Below, piece after piece: positions 7,412 to 16,705 of a stretch of 64,000 bases of DNA (the stretch's first letter is position 1; every line of letters starts with the position of its first letter). Location of the stretch: NCBI GenBank assembly GCA_963827705.1, contig CAWHBN010000005.1, positions 62,001-126,000 on the forward strand. Reading direction: 5' to 3'. The DNA comes from JACDAN01 sp963827705. Lineage in GTDB: Bacteria > Actinomycetota > Thermoleophilia > Gaiellales > Gaiellaceae. The position numbers were made by a program, and so were the translations under genes. The notes below the pieces were generated by a model. That model saw only the letters and a program-made list of their open reading frames with translations. It did not search any database and was not told where the DNA came from.

Positions 7412-8660
7412 CTAGACGGTCGCCTTCTCGTCGATACCTGCGGCAGCCTTCAGCTCGGCCGCCTTGTCCGTCCGCTCCCACGTGAAGTCGTGGTCGTCGC
7501 GGCCGAAGTGGCCGTACGCCGCCGTCTTGGCGTAGATCGGCCGCCCGAGCTCGAGGTCGCGGATGATCGCGCCGGGACGCAGGTCGAAGTGCTCGCCGAC
7601 GAGCTCCTCGATGCGCGCGACCGGGATCTTCTCCGTGTCGAACGTCCGAACGGAGACCGAGACGGGATGCGCGACGCCGATCGCGTACGCGACGTTCACC
7701 TCGCACCGGTCGGCGAGCTCTGCGGCGACGACGTTCTTCGCGACATAGCGGGCCGCGTAGGCCGCCGAGCGGTCGACCTTGGTCGGATCCTTGCCAGAGA
7801 ACGCGCCGCCGCCGTGTCGCGCCGCCCCGCCGTACGTGTCGACGATGATCTTGCGTCCCGTCAGCCCCGTGTCGCCCATCGGCCCGCCGAGCACGAACTT
7901 GCCGGTCGGGTTCACGTAGACGAAGTCGCGGTCGTCGTAGAGCCGCCGCTCGTCGTAGAGCCGCGGGTCGAGGATCGGATGGAGGACGTGCTCGATGACG
8001 TCCTCCTTGATCGTGTCCGGGTCGACATTCTCCGCGTGCTGCGTGGAAACCAGCAGCCGCACGATCTCGACCGGCTTCTGCCGCCCGTGCTCGTCCACCT
8101 CGTACCGGACGGTGACCTGCGCCTTCCCGTCTGGCCGCAGGTACTTCAGCTGCTCGGACTTGCGGACCCCCGCCAGCCGCCGCGCGATCTTGTGGGCGAG
8201 CATGATCGGGAGGGGCATCAGCTCCTGCGTCTCGTTGGAGGCGTAGCCGAACATCATCCCCTGGTCGCCGGCGCCGATCTGGTCGATCGGGTCGTCGCCA
8301 CCCGGGTCGTGCTGCACCTCGTACGACTGGTCGACGCCCAGCGCGATGTCGGGCGACTGCTCGTCGATCGCCACGACGACGCCGCACGGTGGTCGCGTCG
8401 AACCCCCACTCCGAGTGCGTGTAGCCGATCTCCGAGATCCGGGCGCGGACGAGCGCGGGGATGTCGACGTACGTCTCCGTCGAGATCTCCCCCGCCACGA
8501 CGACGAGACCGGTCGTGATCAGGGTCTCGCACGCGACTCGCCCGCTCGGGTCGTCCTTCAGCACCGCGTCCAGCACGGAATCCGACACCTGGTCGGCGAT
8601 CTTGTCCGGGTGGCCCTCGGTGACCGACTCGGACGTGAAGAGGAACTCGCGGGCGGCCAT
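7412..8660 (-). CDS. metK: S-adenosylmethionine synthetase (frameshifted)
   Basis: MetK makes S-adenosylmethionine from methionine and ATP. Reading across one inserted base near 8390 restores about 415 residues: FTSESVTEGHPDKIADQ at the N-terminus (ATP-binding His), GAGDQGMMFGYA in the middle (family signature), GGGAFSGKDPTKVDRSAAY (second signature), and the typical C-terminal DFTWE region. At the insertion, ..GFDATT should run into CGVVVAIDEQSPDIA. Because MetK is essential, a sequencing error is more likely than a pseudogene. Start ATG at 8660. Confidence 0.93.
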
Positions 8661-8678
8661 TGCGGCCGGGAACGCTAC

Positions 8679-10136
8679 CTACTCGATGCCGACGAAGACG
8701 AGCGACTTGACGAGGTTCCCGTCCTTGTCGCCGTACGCGACGAGCGAGCGCAGCGGCTCGAGATTCCGGGAGACCTCCGGGGGCACCGTCTCGCCGGAGA
8801 GCGAGGCGAAGCCCGTGATCAGGTCGATCGTCTGCTTGAGGTCGACCCAGGCGAGGCCCGTGTACTGATCCGGCGCGCCGGCTGCCTCGAGCGCGTCCTT
8901 GTAGCGATCGGTGTCGGCCAGCTTCTCGCCGGAGCTCCCGAGGTCTGCGATGGCGTCCTTCGTCGTCGTGAGCACCAGAGTGTCGTCGACCATCCCAAGG
9001 TTGACGGTGAACCCATCGAAGACCGCGGTCGTGACGTCGCCGTCCTCGGTCACCTCGCCGACGGCCATCGCGGCGAGCGCACGAAGGAGCCGCTCGGCCG
9101 ACGCGCGAGCCTGCGCCGGATCGTCCGGCCGGACGAGCAGCGTCAGCTCGGGGATCGGCGCCCCGGGCGCCGCGTAGAACGCGACCTCTCCGTCGATGAG
9201 GCGGAGGACTTCGGCGACGGTCACGCCGGTCTCACGCTCGAACTCCTTGAGCGCCGACCCGTACAGCGGATTTTCGCGCAGCGCGCCCACCTGCTCGCCG
9301 ATGCCTGTGCCCATGAAGCTGATGAAGGCGAAGGCATCTGCGGGAACGAGCTCGAGCAGGTCGGACGAGTACTCCTCCGAGGCGCCGAGCAGCTTGTCGG
9401 CGCCCTCGCCCTGCACCACGCCAGCAACTTCGGCGCCGTCGTCACGGGCCTTGGCCCAGGCGCCGGCGAAGTCGAGCTCGTCCAGGCCGAACATCCGCAG
9501 CGCCTGCGCTTCCGGGCCGCGGCCGAAGGTCTCGAACGCGGACGCGACGTCGACGTAGACGCGGCCCAGCGCGTCGTCCGGCAGCTCCGCCAGGCCCTTC
9601 TGGAAGGCCTCGTCGTCGGAGAGCGCCTGGCCGCCCTCGGCCTTGAGCGCTGCATCGATCGACGCCTCTTTGTCGGAGGCGGCGATCCAGTCGCCGACTC
9701 TCCGCGTAACCAATGGATCGTCGGGCTCCTCCTTGTTGAGGCGCTCGATCAACGTCAACGCCTCGTCGACATCTTCGGGGCGCAGGAGGGCGACGACCTT
9801 GACGTCGGTCATCGAGCTCGCGTAGACGGCGACCGCCGCGTCGCCTCCGAGCGTCTCGTGCACCTCCTCCCAGGTGATGTCGGTGCCGCTCTCGATCTCC
9901 TTCTTCAGCTCGGCGAGCCACTTCTCGCCGTCGGGGAACCGGCGAACGAGCTCTTCGACCTGCTTCCACTGGTCGGACTCGGGATCGCTGTCGAGATCGG
10001 CGTAGACGAGGGCTCCGGGCTTGAGGAGCTCCGCACCGGCCGAGTCGCCCGCGCCGACGTTCTCGCTGCCGCAGCCTGCGGCGACGAGCACGAGGGTCGC
10101 GAGCAGGACAGCGCAGAGCGGGCGCATCCGCCGCAT
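8679..10136 (-). CDS. DUF3352-family lipoprotein
   Basis: 485-residue secreted lipoprotein. The signal peptide MRRMRPLCAVLLATLVLVAAGC ends in a VAAGC lipobox, with GSENVGAGDS after the Cys. The body matches the uncharacterised DUF3352 pattern: LLKPGALVYADLDSDPESDQW, then repeated segments with VVALLRPEDVDEA and LTLLVRPDDPAQARA and their RVGDWIAAS or GFTVNLGM strands, suggesting an internally duplicated fold. Function is unknown. The start at 10136 was preferred to an upstream GTG because it opens directly on the signal peptide. Confidence 0.8.
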   Translation of the reverse strand: MRRMRPLCAVLLATLVLVAAGCGSENVGAGDSAGAELLKPGALVYADLDSDPESDQWKQVEELVRRFPDGEKWLAELKKEIESGTDITWEEVHETLGGDAAVAVYASSMTDVKVVALLRPEDVDEALTLIERLNKEEPDDPLVTRRVGDWIAASDKEASIDAALKAEGGQALSDDEAFQKGLAELPDDALGRVYVDVASAFETFGRGPEAQALRMFGLDELDFAGAWAKARDDGAEVAGVVQGEGADKLLGASEEYSSDLLELVPADAFAFISFMGTGIGEQVGALRENPLYGSALKEFERETGVTVAEVLRLIDGEVAFYAAPGAPIPELTLLVRPDDPAQARASAERLLRALAAMAVGEVTEDGDVTTAVFDGFTVNLGMVDDTLVLTTTKDAIADLGSSGEKLADTDRYKDALEAAGAPDQYTGLAWVDLKQTIDLITGFASLSGETVPPEVSRNLEPLRSLVAYGDKDGNLVKSLVFVGIE

Positions 10137-10159
10137 GCTATTCCCCCGGGCGGCGACCG

Positions 10160-11188
10160 CTACGCCGCGGAGGGGGACCGGCACAGGAACGCGCGACGGC
10201 GCTGCCGTGGAACTAGCCCCTCTTCGTGAAACCAGTCGACGGTACGGCGGATCGTCTCCTCCAGCGGCGTGTAGCTGAGACCGAGCTCGCGCGACGCCTT
10301 CGATCCGTCGTAGGCGTGGCCGTGCAGCATCGTCCGGACCAGGTCGCGGCAGACTCGCGGAGTCTTCCGGCGCAGCCGGGCCGCCGTCTCGACGGCGACG
10401 GCCGCCGCGGTCGCGACGGCAGGCGGCAGCGTCCGGACCGGCTCGTTGACGCCGGTCAGCCGCTCGAGGAGCTCGATGCCCTCCCGCACGGTGAGCGTCG
10501 CGCCGCTGAGGACGTACCGCTCCCCCGGTTTGCCTCGCGCCTCGGTGAGCAGATGGCCCTCGGTGCAGTCGGCGATGTCCACGAGGCTGATCGTCGACTC
10601 GACGATCGCCTTCAGCCTTCCGTTCAGGTAGTCGAGCAGGAGCTTGGTCGAGCCCGTGGCGCGGCCGGGGCCCTGGACGGACGCTGGGTTCACGCAGACG
10701 ACCTCGATGCCGGTCTCTCGTGCCGCACCCAGCACCGCCCGCTCAGCCTCGTACTTCGAGCGCTCGTAGCTCGAGAGGAACGAGCCTCGGTGTGGCGAGG
10801 TCTCCGATCCCACCGTCCCGCGGGCCTCTCCGAGCGCGGCGCCCGACGACGTGTACACGACCCGCCGAACTCCGGCCGCCGCCGCGGCGTCCACGACGTT
10901 GCGCGAGCCGCGCACGTTGACCTCGAACAGCGGGGAGGTATCCCGGAAGCAGAGCGCATTGACGCCGGCTGCGTGGTAGACGACCTCGCAGCCGCGCATC
11001 GCGGCCGTAAGGTCCGCGGAGTCGAGGATGTCGCCGCGAACGGGCTCCGCGCCCAGCGCGCGGAGCGCGCGTGCCGAGTCGTCGGACCGGGCCAGGGCCT
11101 TGACCTCGCGCCCGTCGGCGAGGAGGCGCTCGACGATCGCCCCGCCGAGGAACCCAGTGCCGCCGGTGACGAAAGCGGGTTGGGTCAG
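10160..11188 (-). CDS. NAD-dependent epimerase/dehydratase (extended SDR)
   Basis: Extended short-chain dehydrogenase, about 342 residues. The dinucleotide motif TGGTGFLG opens the protein, VYHAAGVN follows, and the catalytic pair YERSK lies in SSYERSKYEAE with TSSGAALG as the Ser strand. It resembles NAD(P)-dependent sugar-nucleotide or hydroxysteroid-type epimerases; substrate unknown. Start choice is difficult: homology begins with LTQPAFVTGGTG, and no ATG or GTG lies nearby. A CTG at 11188 overlaps the pgsA stop as CTGA with AGAGGG seven bases upstream. The only conventional alternative is GTG at 11278, deep inside pgsA. Confidence 0.82.
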   Translation of the reverse strand: MTQPAFVTGGTGFLGGAIVERLLADGREVKALARSDDSARALRALGAEPVRGDILDSADLTAAMRGCEVVYHAAGVNALCFRDTSPLFEVNVRGSRNVVDAAAAAGVRRVVYTSSGAALGEARGTVGSETSPHRGSFLSSYERSKYEAERAVLGAARETGIEVVCVNPASVQGPGRATGSTKLLLDYLNGRLKAIVESTISLVDIADCTEGHLLTEARGKPGERYVLSGATLTVREGIELLERLTGVNEPVRTLPPAVATAAAVAVETAARLRRKTPRVCRDLVRTMLHGHAYDGSKASRELGLSYTPLEETIRRTVDWFHEEGLVPRQRRRAFLCRSPSAA

Positions 11189-11739
11189 CTCGAGCCCTCT
11201 GACAGTGCGGACCCGAAACGGGCCAGGTACTCGACAGCGGACAACACCGTAATCGCTGCCGCAACCAGCATCGCCCACTCGTCCAGAAGCAGCGGGCCTA
11301 GCGGCTCGTCATAGCGGAGGATCGCGAGCAGGATGGCCACGAACTGGACGTTCGTCTTGAGCTTGCCCCAGATCGACGGCGCGAACACGGTTCCCTCGGC
11401 CGCGACGACGCCTCGGAGCCCGAGGATCAGGAGCTCGCGCCCGATGATGATGATCGCAACCCAGACAGAGGCCCTGTCGACGTCGACGAGGGCGATCAGC
11501 GCCCCGGAAACGAGCAGCTTGTCGGCGGTCGTGTCGAGGAAGGAGCCAAACGTGGTCGTGAGGGCCCATCGGCGGGCCAGGTAGCCGTCGACAAAGTCCG
11601 TCGTCGCCGCGATCGCAAAGAGAATTGCGGCAGCGACATAGGCCCAATCTCGGTCGGGCCCGAGAAGGATCAGGCCCATCACGACCGGTATCAGCAGGAT
11701 GCGTAGGTACGTAAGGCCCACGAGGACCTGAGCGCTCAC
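11185..11739 (-). CDS. pgsA: CDP-diacylglycerol--glycerol-3-phosphate 3-phosphatidyltransferase
   Basis: Membrane enzyme that makes phosphatidylglycerol phosphate from CDP-diacylglycerol and glycerol 3-phosphate. 184 residues with several hydrophobic helices and the complete CDP-alcohol phosphotransferase motif DG-x2-AR-x8-G-x3-D-x3-D, seen as DGYLARRWALTTTFGSFLD followed by TTAD. The GTG start at 11739 overlaps the stop of the upstream PTS gene (GTGA), so it is in the glycerol operon and uses the glycerol 3-phosphate that GlpK makes. Longer upstream frame is a shadow of the PTS gene. Confidence 0.9.
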   Translation of the reverse strand: MSAQVLVGLTYLRILLIPVVMGLILLGPDRDWAYVAAAILFAIAATTDFVDGYLARRWALTTTFGSFLDTTADKLLVSGALIALVDVDRASVWVAIIIIGRELLILGLRGVVAAEGTVFAPSIWGKLKTNVQFVAILLAILRYDEPLGPLLLDEWAMLVAAAITVLSAVEYLARFGSALSEGSS

Positions 11740-14240
11740 TGGGTCTCCGACATCGCGAGTGGTGGCTCGGCCGCCTCGCCGGCGACGAGAGCGCGAACGT
11801 CCTCGGCGGAGGACAACCGCACCGCATCGCGGGCGAGAGGCCCGGCTGTCTCGATGTTTACGTGCCGCACCGCCTCCTTCGTGGCCGGGATCGCAGGCGG
11901 GTTGACGCTCAGCTCGGAGACGCCGAGCCCGACGAGCAGCGGCACCGCCGCCGGGTCCGACGCCAGCTCGCCGCAGACGCCGACCCACTTCCCGTGCGCC
12001 TCGGCAGCCTCGGCGACGGTTCGGATCAGCCGCAGCACCGCGGGGTGCAGGCCGTCCGCGAGGCCGGCGACCGCCTCGTTCCCGCGCTCGGCCGCCATCG
12101 TGTACTGCACCAGATCGTTCGTCCCGATCGAGAAGAAGTCGACCTCGGCCGCGAAGGCCTCGGCAGCGAGCGCCGCCGCCGGCACCTCGACCATGATCCC
12201 CACCTCCATCTCTCCCGGGATCTCACCGCGCCCTCGCAGCTGCTCCCGGGCGCGGGCGAGCACCGACACCGCTTCCCGGTACTCGACCAGGGTGGTGACC
12301 ATCGGAAACATCACCTTCAGCGGATGCTCGGCGGCCACGCGGAGCGCCGCGCGGAGCTGCGTCTCCAGGAGCTCGGGCTGGGCCAGCCCGAGCCGGATTC
12401 CGCGCACCCCGAGAAAGGGGTTCGCCTCGGCCCGGCGCGGCACGTACGGAAGCGGCTTGTCCGCGCCGACGTCGAGTGTGCGCAGGATCAGCGGCCTCCC
12501 TTGCAGCCGCTCGGCCATGTCGGCATACGCCGCGTACTGCTCGTCCTCGTTCGGGAGGGAATCGCGCTCGAGAAAGAGAAACTCCGTGCGCAGGAGCCCT
12601 ACGCCCTCGGCGCCGTTCGCCACGGCTGCGTCGACGTCCTCGGGCGAGCCGACGTTGGCAGCGACCTCGATCCGGCGTCCATCCCGCGTCTGCGCCGGCC
12701 GTTGAGCGGACGCGCGCGCCCGCCGCGCCTCCTCCTCACGCTTGGCGCTCAGCCGCTCGTAGTCGCGAACGAGGTCCTCGGCGGGCTCGACGACGACGGC
12801 GCCTGCGTCCCCGTCGAGGGCGAGCGGCGCGCCGTCGGGCACGTCCAGCAGCCGCTCCCCGAGCCCGACCGCAGCTGGGATCCCGAGCGAGCGGGCGAGG
12901 ATCGCGCTGTGCGAGGTCGGCGCGCCGTAGGCGGTGGCGATGCCGCGGACGAGCTCGCGATCGAGCGACGCAGTGTCCGCAGGGGTGAGGTCGGCTGCGA
13001 GGACAATCCCGGGATCGACAACGGCAGCCGCCGTCTCCCCGCCCACAAGCTCGGCGACGACCTGGCGTGCGACTGCAGCCAGGTCCTCGGCCCGAGCCCG
13101 GAGGTACTCGTCATCGAGGCTGCGGTACTCGGCCGCGACCGTCTCGGCAGCCTCGTGCCAAGCCTGGGCGGCGTTGCGCCCCTGCTCGAAGATCGCGCGG
13201 CGGGCAGGCTCGAGCAGCGCATCGTCCTCGAGGAAGAGGAGGTGGGCGTCGAAGATCGCCGCGCTGTATTCACCCGCGCGGGCGGCGACGGAGTCACGGG
13301 TGGCGCGGATCTCGGTCCGGACCCGCTCGAGAGCCCGCTGGAGCGCGTCCCACTCCGCTTCCGGGTCGGCAGCCGGCTCCGTAGGGATCTCGGGTGCCGG
13401 GACTCGGAAGTGACGAGCGGCCCCGAGCGCGATCCCGGGGGCACCCGGCAGCCCAACGAGCGCGCCGGGCGGCCCCGTCTGCGGGCGCGCCATTGGAGGT
13501 GCAGGCGGCTGGACGGCGACCTCCTCGTCGAAATCGCGTGCCGCAAGTGCTTCCAGGGCGGCTAGCGCCTCGCCCGCCTGCGAGCCGCTCGCTGCGATGG
13601 CGATCTCGTGTCCCTGGCGCACGCCGAGCGTGGCGATCGCGTTGAGGCTCCGCCCGCTCGCGGGGCCGCGTCCCGCCGTCAAGTTCGTAACGGCGACATC
13701 GGCGTCGAAGCCGCCCGCGGTCTGGACGAAGCGCGCGACTGGGCGAGCGTGCAAGCCGAGCGGGTTCCGCACGATCAGCGTGATTGTCTGACTCCCGTTG
13801 CCGGTGACCGCGGCAACCGGAGCGGCGGCCTCGCCTGAGCCCAGGTGCGTCGCCTTGGCCTCCAGGGCGCCGCGGGCCTCGGCGGCCACGTCCGAGAGCG
13901 ACGCGCCGAGCTTGGCCATCACGGCCCCGGCCACGGCTCCCTCCGCGAGCGGGGCCTCGGACAGCACAACGCGCTCGCGTCGCTCCTCCGGCAGCAGGTC
14001 CAGCGCCATCTCGGCGCTCAGAACGGCGCTCCCGAGATCCATCAGTACGAGTACCCCGTCGCCCTGGTCCGCTCGCTCGATCGCCTCGAGCACCCGCGTC
14101 GCGTCGGTGCCGAGTGCCGGCTCGGGAGCATCGATCCCCCCGGCGAGCTCGATCGGCACCTCGGCGCCCATTCCCCGCGCCAGCTCGGCGACGCCCTCGG
14201 CGAGCGTCCTGCTGTGCGACACGATGACGAGCCCAACCAA
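11736..14240 (-). CDS. dhaM: DhaM-HPr-Enzyme I fusion, phosphoryl donor for dihydroxyacetone kinase
   Basis: 834-residue phosphotransferase joining three PTS modules. Residues 1-130 are a mannose-type EIIA (DhaM) with the phosphorylatable His9 in VIVSHSRTLAEGV; residues 155-240 are HPr with His164 in NPLGLHARPVARF; residues 262-820 are a complete Enzyme I with the active His444 in GAPTSHSAILAR, the PEP-site FLFLERDSLPNEDEQ and DFFSIGTNDLVQYTM, and GVCGELASDP. E. coli DhaM has a shortened Enzyme I; a full-length one makes this a self-sufficient PEP-to-DhaL relay. Start is a TTG four bases after the glpC stop, as nothing better lies upstream. Confidence 0.92.
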   Translation of the reverse strand: MVGLVIVSHSRTLAEGVAELARGMGAEVPIELAGGIDAPEPALGTDATRVLEAIERADQGDGVLVLMDLGSAVLSAEMALDLLPEERRERVVLSEAPLAEGAVAGAVMAKLGASLSDVAAEARGALEAKATHLGSGEAAAPVAAVTGNGSQTITLIVRNPLGLHARPVARFVQTAGGFDADVAVTNLTAGRGPASGRSLNAIATLGVRQGHEIAIAASGSQAGEALAALEALAARDFDEEVAVQPPAPPMARPQTGPPGALVGLPGAPGIALGAARHFRVPAPEIPTEPAADPEAEWDALQRALERVRTEIRATRDSVAARAGEYSAAIFDAHLLFLEDDALLEPARRAIFEQGRNAAQAWHEAAETVAAEYRSLDDEYLRARAEDLAAVARQVVAELVGGETAAAVVDPGIVLAADLTPADTASLDRELVRGIATAYGAPTSHSAILARSLGIPAAVGLGERLLDVPDGAPLALDGDAGAVVVEPAEDLVRDYERLSAKREEEARRARASAQRPAQTRDGRRIEVAANVGSPEDVDAAVANGAEGVGLLRTEFLFLERDSLPNEDEQYAAYADMAERLQGRPLILRTLDVGADKPLPYVPRRAEANPFLGVRGIRLGLAQPELLETQLRAALRVAAEHPLKVMFPMVTTLVEYREAVSVLARAREQLRGRGEIPGEMEVGIMVEVPAAALAAEAFAAEVDFFSIGTNDLVQYTMAAERGNEAVAGLADGLHPAVLRLIRTVAEAAEAHGKWVGVCGELASDPAAVPLLVGLGVSELSVNPPAIPATKEAVRHVNIETAGPLARDAVRLSSAEDVRALVAGEAAEPPLAMSETQ

Positions 14241-14243
14241 GGC

Positions 14244-15464
14244 CTAACCGATGCCCGGCCGATCGAGCCCGTAAGCGCGGTAGAGGAGCTCCACGGGATG
14301 CACTATGTCGAGACCGGTCCCGTGGGCGATCTGCCAGCGGCACGTCTCGCTGTCACAGGCGGCGAGATCGGCACCTGCAGCCTTGACGTCGCTGAAGAGC
14401 CGCTCGCCGACGGCCATGGAGATCCCGTACTTCTCCTTCTTCAGCCCGTAAGTCCCGGCGATCCCGCAGCAGTCGGCGTCCAGCTCGATCACCCGCAGGC
14501 CCGGGATGAGGGCAAGCAGGTCCAGGGCGGGCTTGCCGATTCCGTGTCCCTGCTGCTGACACGGTGCGTGGTACGGGACCGTCAGCGGGAGTGGCCGAAA
14601 GTCGGTGCGAAGCTCGCCACGCTCGTGCAGGAGCAGGAGGAACTCGCAGAGGTCGTAGGTCGCCGCACTCACCGTCTTGAGATCGTCGTCCTCGATGCCA
14701 AGGATCTCCTCAGCTTCGCGCTTCAGCATCAGGCTGCAGCTCGTCGAGTTCGACACGATCGGCAGGCCCTCACGGGCGTGCGGCGCGAGATTGGCGACAA
14801 GCCGCCGGTTGTAGCGCCGCGCGCCGTCGAAGTTGCCGTTCGACTGCAGCGGAAGCCCGCAGCAGTCCTGCGGCGGGACGACCACTTGGTAGCCGTTGTG
14901 CTCGAGGACGGCGACCACCATCTCGCCGACTCCCGGCTCGTAATAGTTGGTGCCGCAGCCGTGGAAGTAGACGACGGTCCGGTCGGTGGTCGGGCTGCGG
15001 TGGCTCCGCGCCCAGCGCTGGAACGTCCGGCCCGCGAACCGCGGCATCGGCGCCTTGTGGTGAATGCCGAGCAGGCGGTGGGCGAGCGCCCGCGCAAGCG
15101 GCTCCCGGAGCGCCCAGTTCGCCAGCGGCGCGACCGGCGTGCCCAGCCGGCCGAGCACGCTCGGTCTCGCGATCAGCTGGTTGCGGAGCGGAATGCCCTG
15201 GTCCTCCCACATCTGTGCACGCGCCTGGGAGTTGATCTCGGCGATCTTCACGTCGTGCGGGCAGACCTGCGTGCAGATGCCGCAGCCCGAGCAGTAGTCC
15301 ACGGATGCGTCCGGGGAGACGCCGGCCTGACGGTATCGCTCTGCCTGCGGGCCGACGAACTTCGGCCCGGGGAAGAGCGGCGTCACCTGGGAGAATGGGC
15401 AGTAGGTCTCGCAAATCGTGCACTTGACACAGTGGTCGAGCGAATCGCGGATGAGCTCGGTCAC
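14244..15464 (-). CDS. glpC: Anaerobic-type glycerol-3-phosphate dehydrogenase subunit C
   Basis: Iron-sulfur membrane-anchoring subunit that passes electrons from GlpAB to quinone. 406 residues with two [4Fe-4S] motifs near the N-terminus (CVKCTICETYCPF and CSGCGICTQVCPHD) and two CCG-type domains (FHGCGTNYYEP..DCCGLPLQ, and DCCGIAGTYG). The GTG start at 15464 overlaps the glpB stop (GTGA). Runs directly into the DhaM-EI fusion with a 3-base gap. Confidence 0.92.
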   Translation of the reverse strand: MTELIRDSLDHCVKCTICETYCPFSQVTPLFPGPKFVGPQAERYRQAGVSPDASVDYCSGCGICTQVCPHDVKIAEINSQARAQMWEDQGIPLRNQLIARPSVLGRLGTPVAPLANWALREPLARALAHRLLGIHHKAPMPRFAGRTFQRWARSHRSPTTDRTVVYFHGCGTNYYEPGVGEMVVAVLEHNGYQVVVPPQDCCGLPLQSNGNFDGARRYNRRLVANLAPHAREGLPIVSNSTSCSLMLKREAEEILGIEDDDLKTVSAATYDLCEFLLLLHERGELRTDFRPLPLTVPYHAPCQQQGHGIGKPALDLLALIPGLRVIELDADCCGIAGTYGLKKEKYGISMAVGERLFSDVKAAGADLAACDSETCRWQIAHGTGLDIVHPVELLYRAYGLDRPGIG

Positions 15465-16705
15465 GGCGTACCCTCCAGGATCGCGCCGGCGGCGGCGTAG
15501 CCCGTCGCGACGCTGAGCCCGGTGCCCGAGGCCTCCCGCCATGGCACGGCGCCCGCGATCGTGGCACCCGCCGCGTGGAGGTTCTCGTACCGGGGGCGTC
15601 CGCCCGCGTCGGTGGGGCGAAGCCGGTCGTCGACCGGCACCCCCATGCGATCGATCGGCTGCTCCTCCAGGTAGGTCGGCAGGAACGGCGGCCGTCCGTT
15701 GGCCGCCGGCAGCCCGGTGAGAGCGAGGTCGAACACGGCTTCTCGGATCTTGCCGTAGGAGTCGACGTTGATCCCGCCGGCAGCGAGCCCGCCTGAGGCG
15801 AGCACGAACGAGCGCGCCCGATAGATCGTCCGGCGCGCGGCCGCCTGAGTGGCTACGCCTTCGACCCGGCCGTTCTCGATCTCAGTGCCGACCACGGGCG
15901 ATCCGAGGAGGATGCGGCCGCCTGCCTGACGCAGCGCGTCGGTCATCGCCTCGAACAGGCGGATGCCCGGCACGGACGGAGGCAGGGTCGCGACCTCGAA
16001 GACCGGCCGTTCCAGCCGCATCTCGAGCTCGCGCCAGACGTCGCCGGCGTTCCCGATCCCCAGTACGGCGGGAAATCCGACCCGCTCGTCGGGCTCGACT
16101 CGTCCCGCGAGCGCGCGGACGACGACATCCCGGAAGGCGGGCTGCTCGAAGCGCTTGGCGAAGCCGAGGCTGCCGACGTCTGCCTCGCCTCCTAGGGGCG
16201 GCGTAAGCTCGATCGCGCGCGCGGACACGCCGGAGACCCGGCCGAGGTTCTCGGCCAGGTACGCGGGATAGAAGTCCTTGAGCCCTCTGAGGCCGACGAA
16301 CACGAACCGGCCTCCCGCGCGGAGATCACCGCTCGCCATCGTCTCCGGCACGACCGCCGAGGGCTTCGCCACCCCGATGGCCGTGGGGAGCAGGACGTTC
16401 TCGTCGAGCCCACCTCGGTAGCCAGGCAGGCGGCCTTTGAACCACTCGATGCTGGCCGCGATCAGGTCGGTGGGGAGGCGGGCGTACGGATGGCCTGGAT
16501 GCGCTTCTGCGAACCTCGGCAGGGCCTGCACCGGAGTGTCAACGGCCTCGTCCGCGAAGCCGAGCACGTCGATCGTCGCGGGGGCGAGATGCGTCGAGCC
16601 GACTCCCCTGGCGACGACGAGCACTCGTTGGCCCTCGCCGGCCAGCCGCAGGGCCGCCGTCAGGCCGGCGAGGCCTGCGCCGATCACGACCGTGTCGTGG
16701 GTCAT
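15461..16705 (-). CDS. glpB: Glycerol-3-phosphate dehydrogenase subunit B
   Basis: 414-residue FAD/NAD-binding flavoprotein subunit of the GlpABC complex. The FAD motif VVIGAGLAGLTAALRLA opens the protein; GGLAAGGINVDSYG and NLHAAGATIAGA near the C-terminus are GlpB-like. ATG at 16705 overlaps the glpA stop (ATGA), so the two subunits are translationally coupled. Confidence 0.9.
   Translation of the reverse strand: MTHDTVVIGAGLAGLTAALRLAGEGQRVLVVARGVGSTHLAPATIDVLGFADEAVDTPVQALPRFAEAHPGHPYARLPTDLIAASIEWFKGRLPGYRGGLDENVLLPTAIGVAKPSAVVPETMASGDLRAGGRFVFVGLRGLKDFYPAYLAENLGRVSGVSARAIELTPPLGGEADVGSLGFAKRFEQPAFRDVVVRALAGRVEPDERVGFPAVLGIGNAGDVWRELEMRLERPVFEVATLPPSVPGIRLFEAMTDALRQAGGRILLGSPVVGTEIENGRVEGVATQAAARRTIYRARSFVLASGGLAAGGINVDSYGKIREAVFDLALTGLPAANGRPPFLPTYLEEQPIDRMGVPVDDRLRPTDAGGRPRYENLHAAGATIAGAVPWREASGTGLSVATGYAAAGAILEGTP

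Noticed and set aside
8346..10229. 627-codon plus-strand frame opposite metK and the DUF3352 gene
   Set aside because: Spans two real minus-strand genes and their junction, with no recognisable domain.
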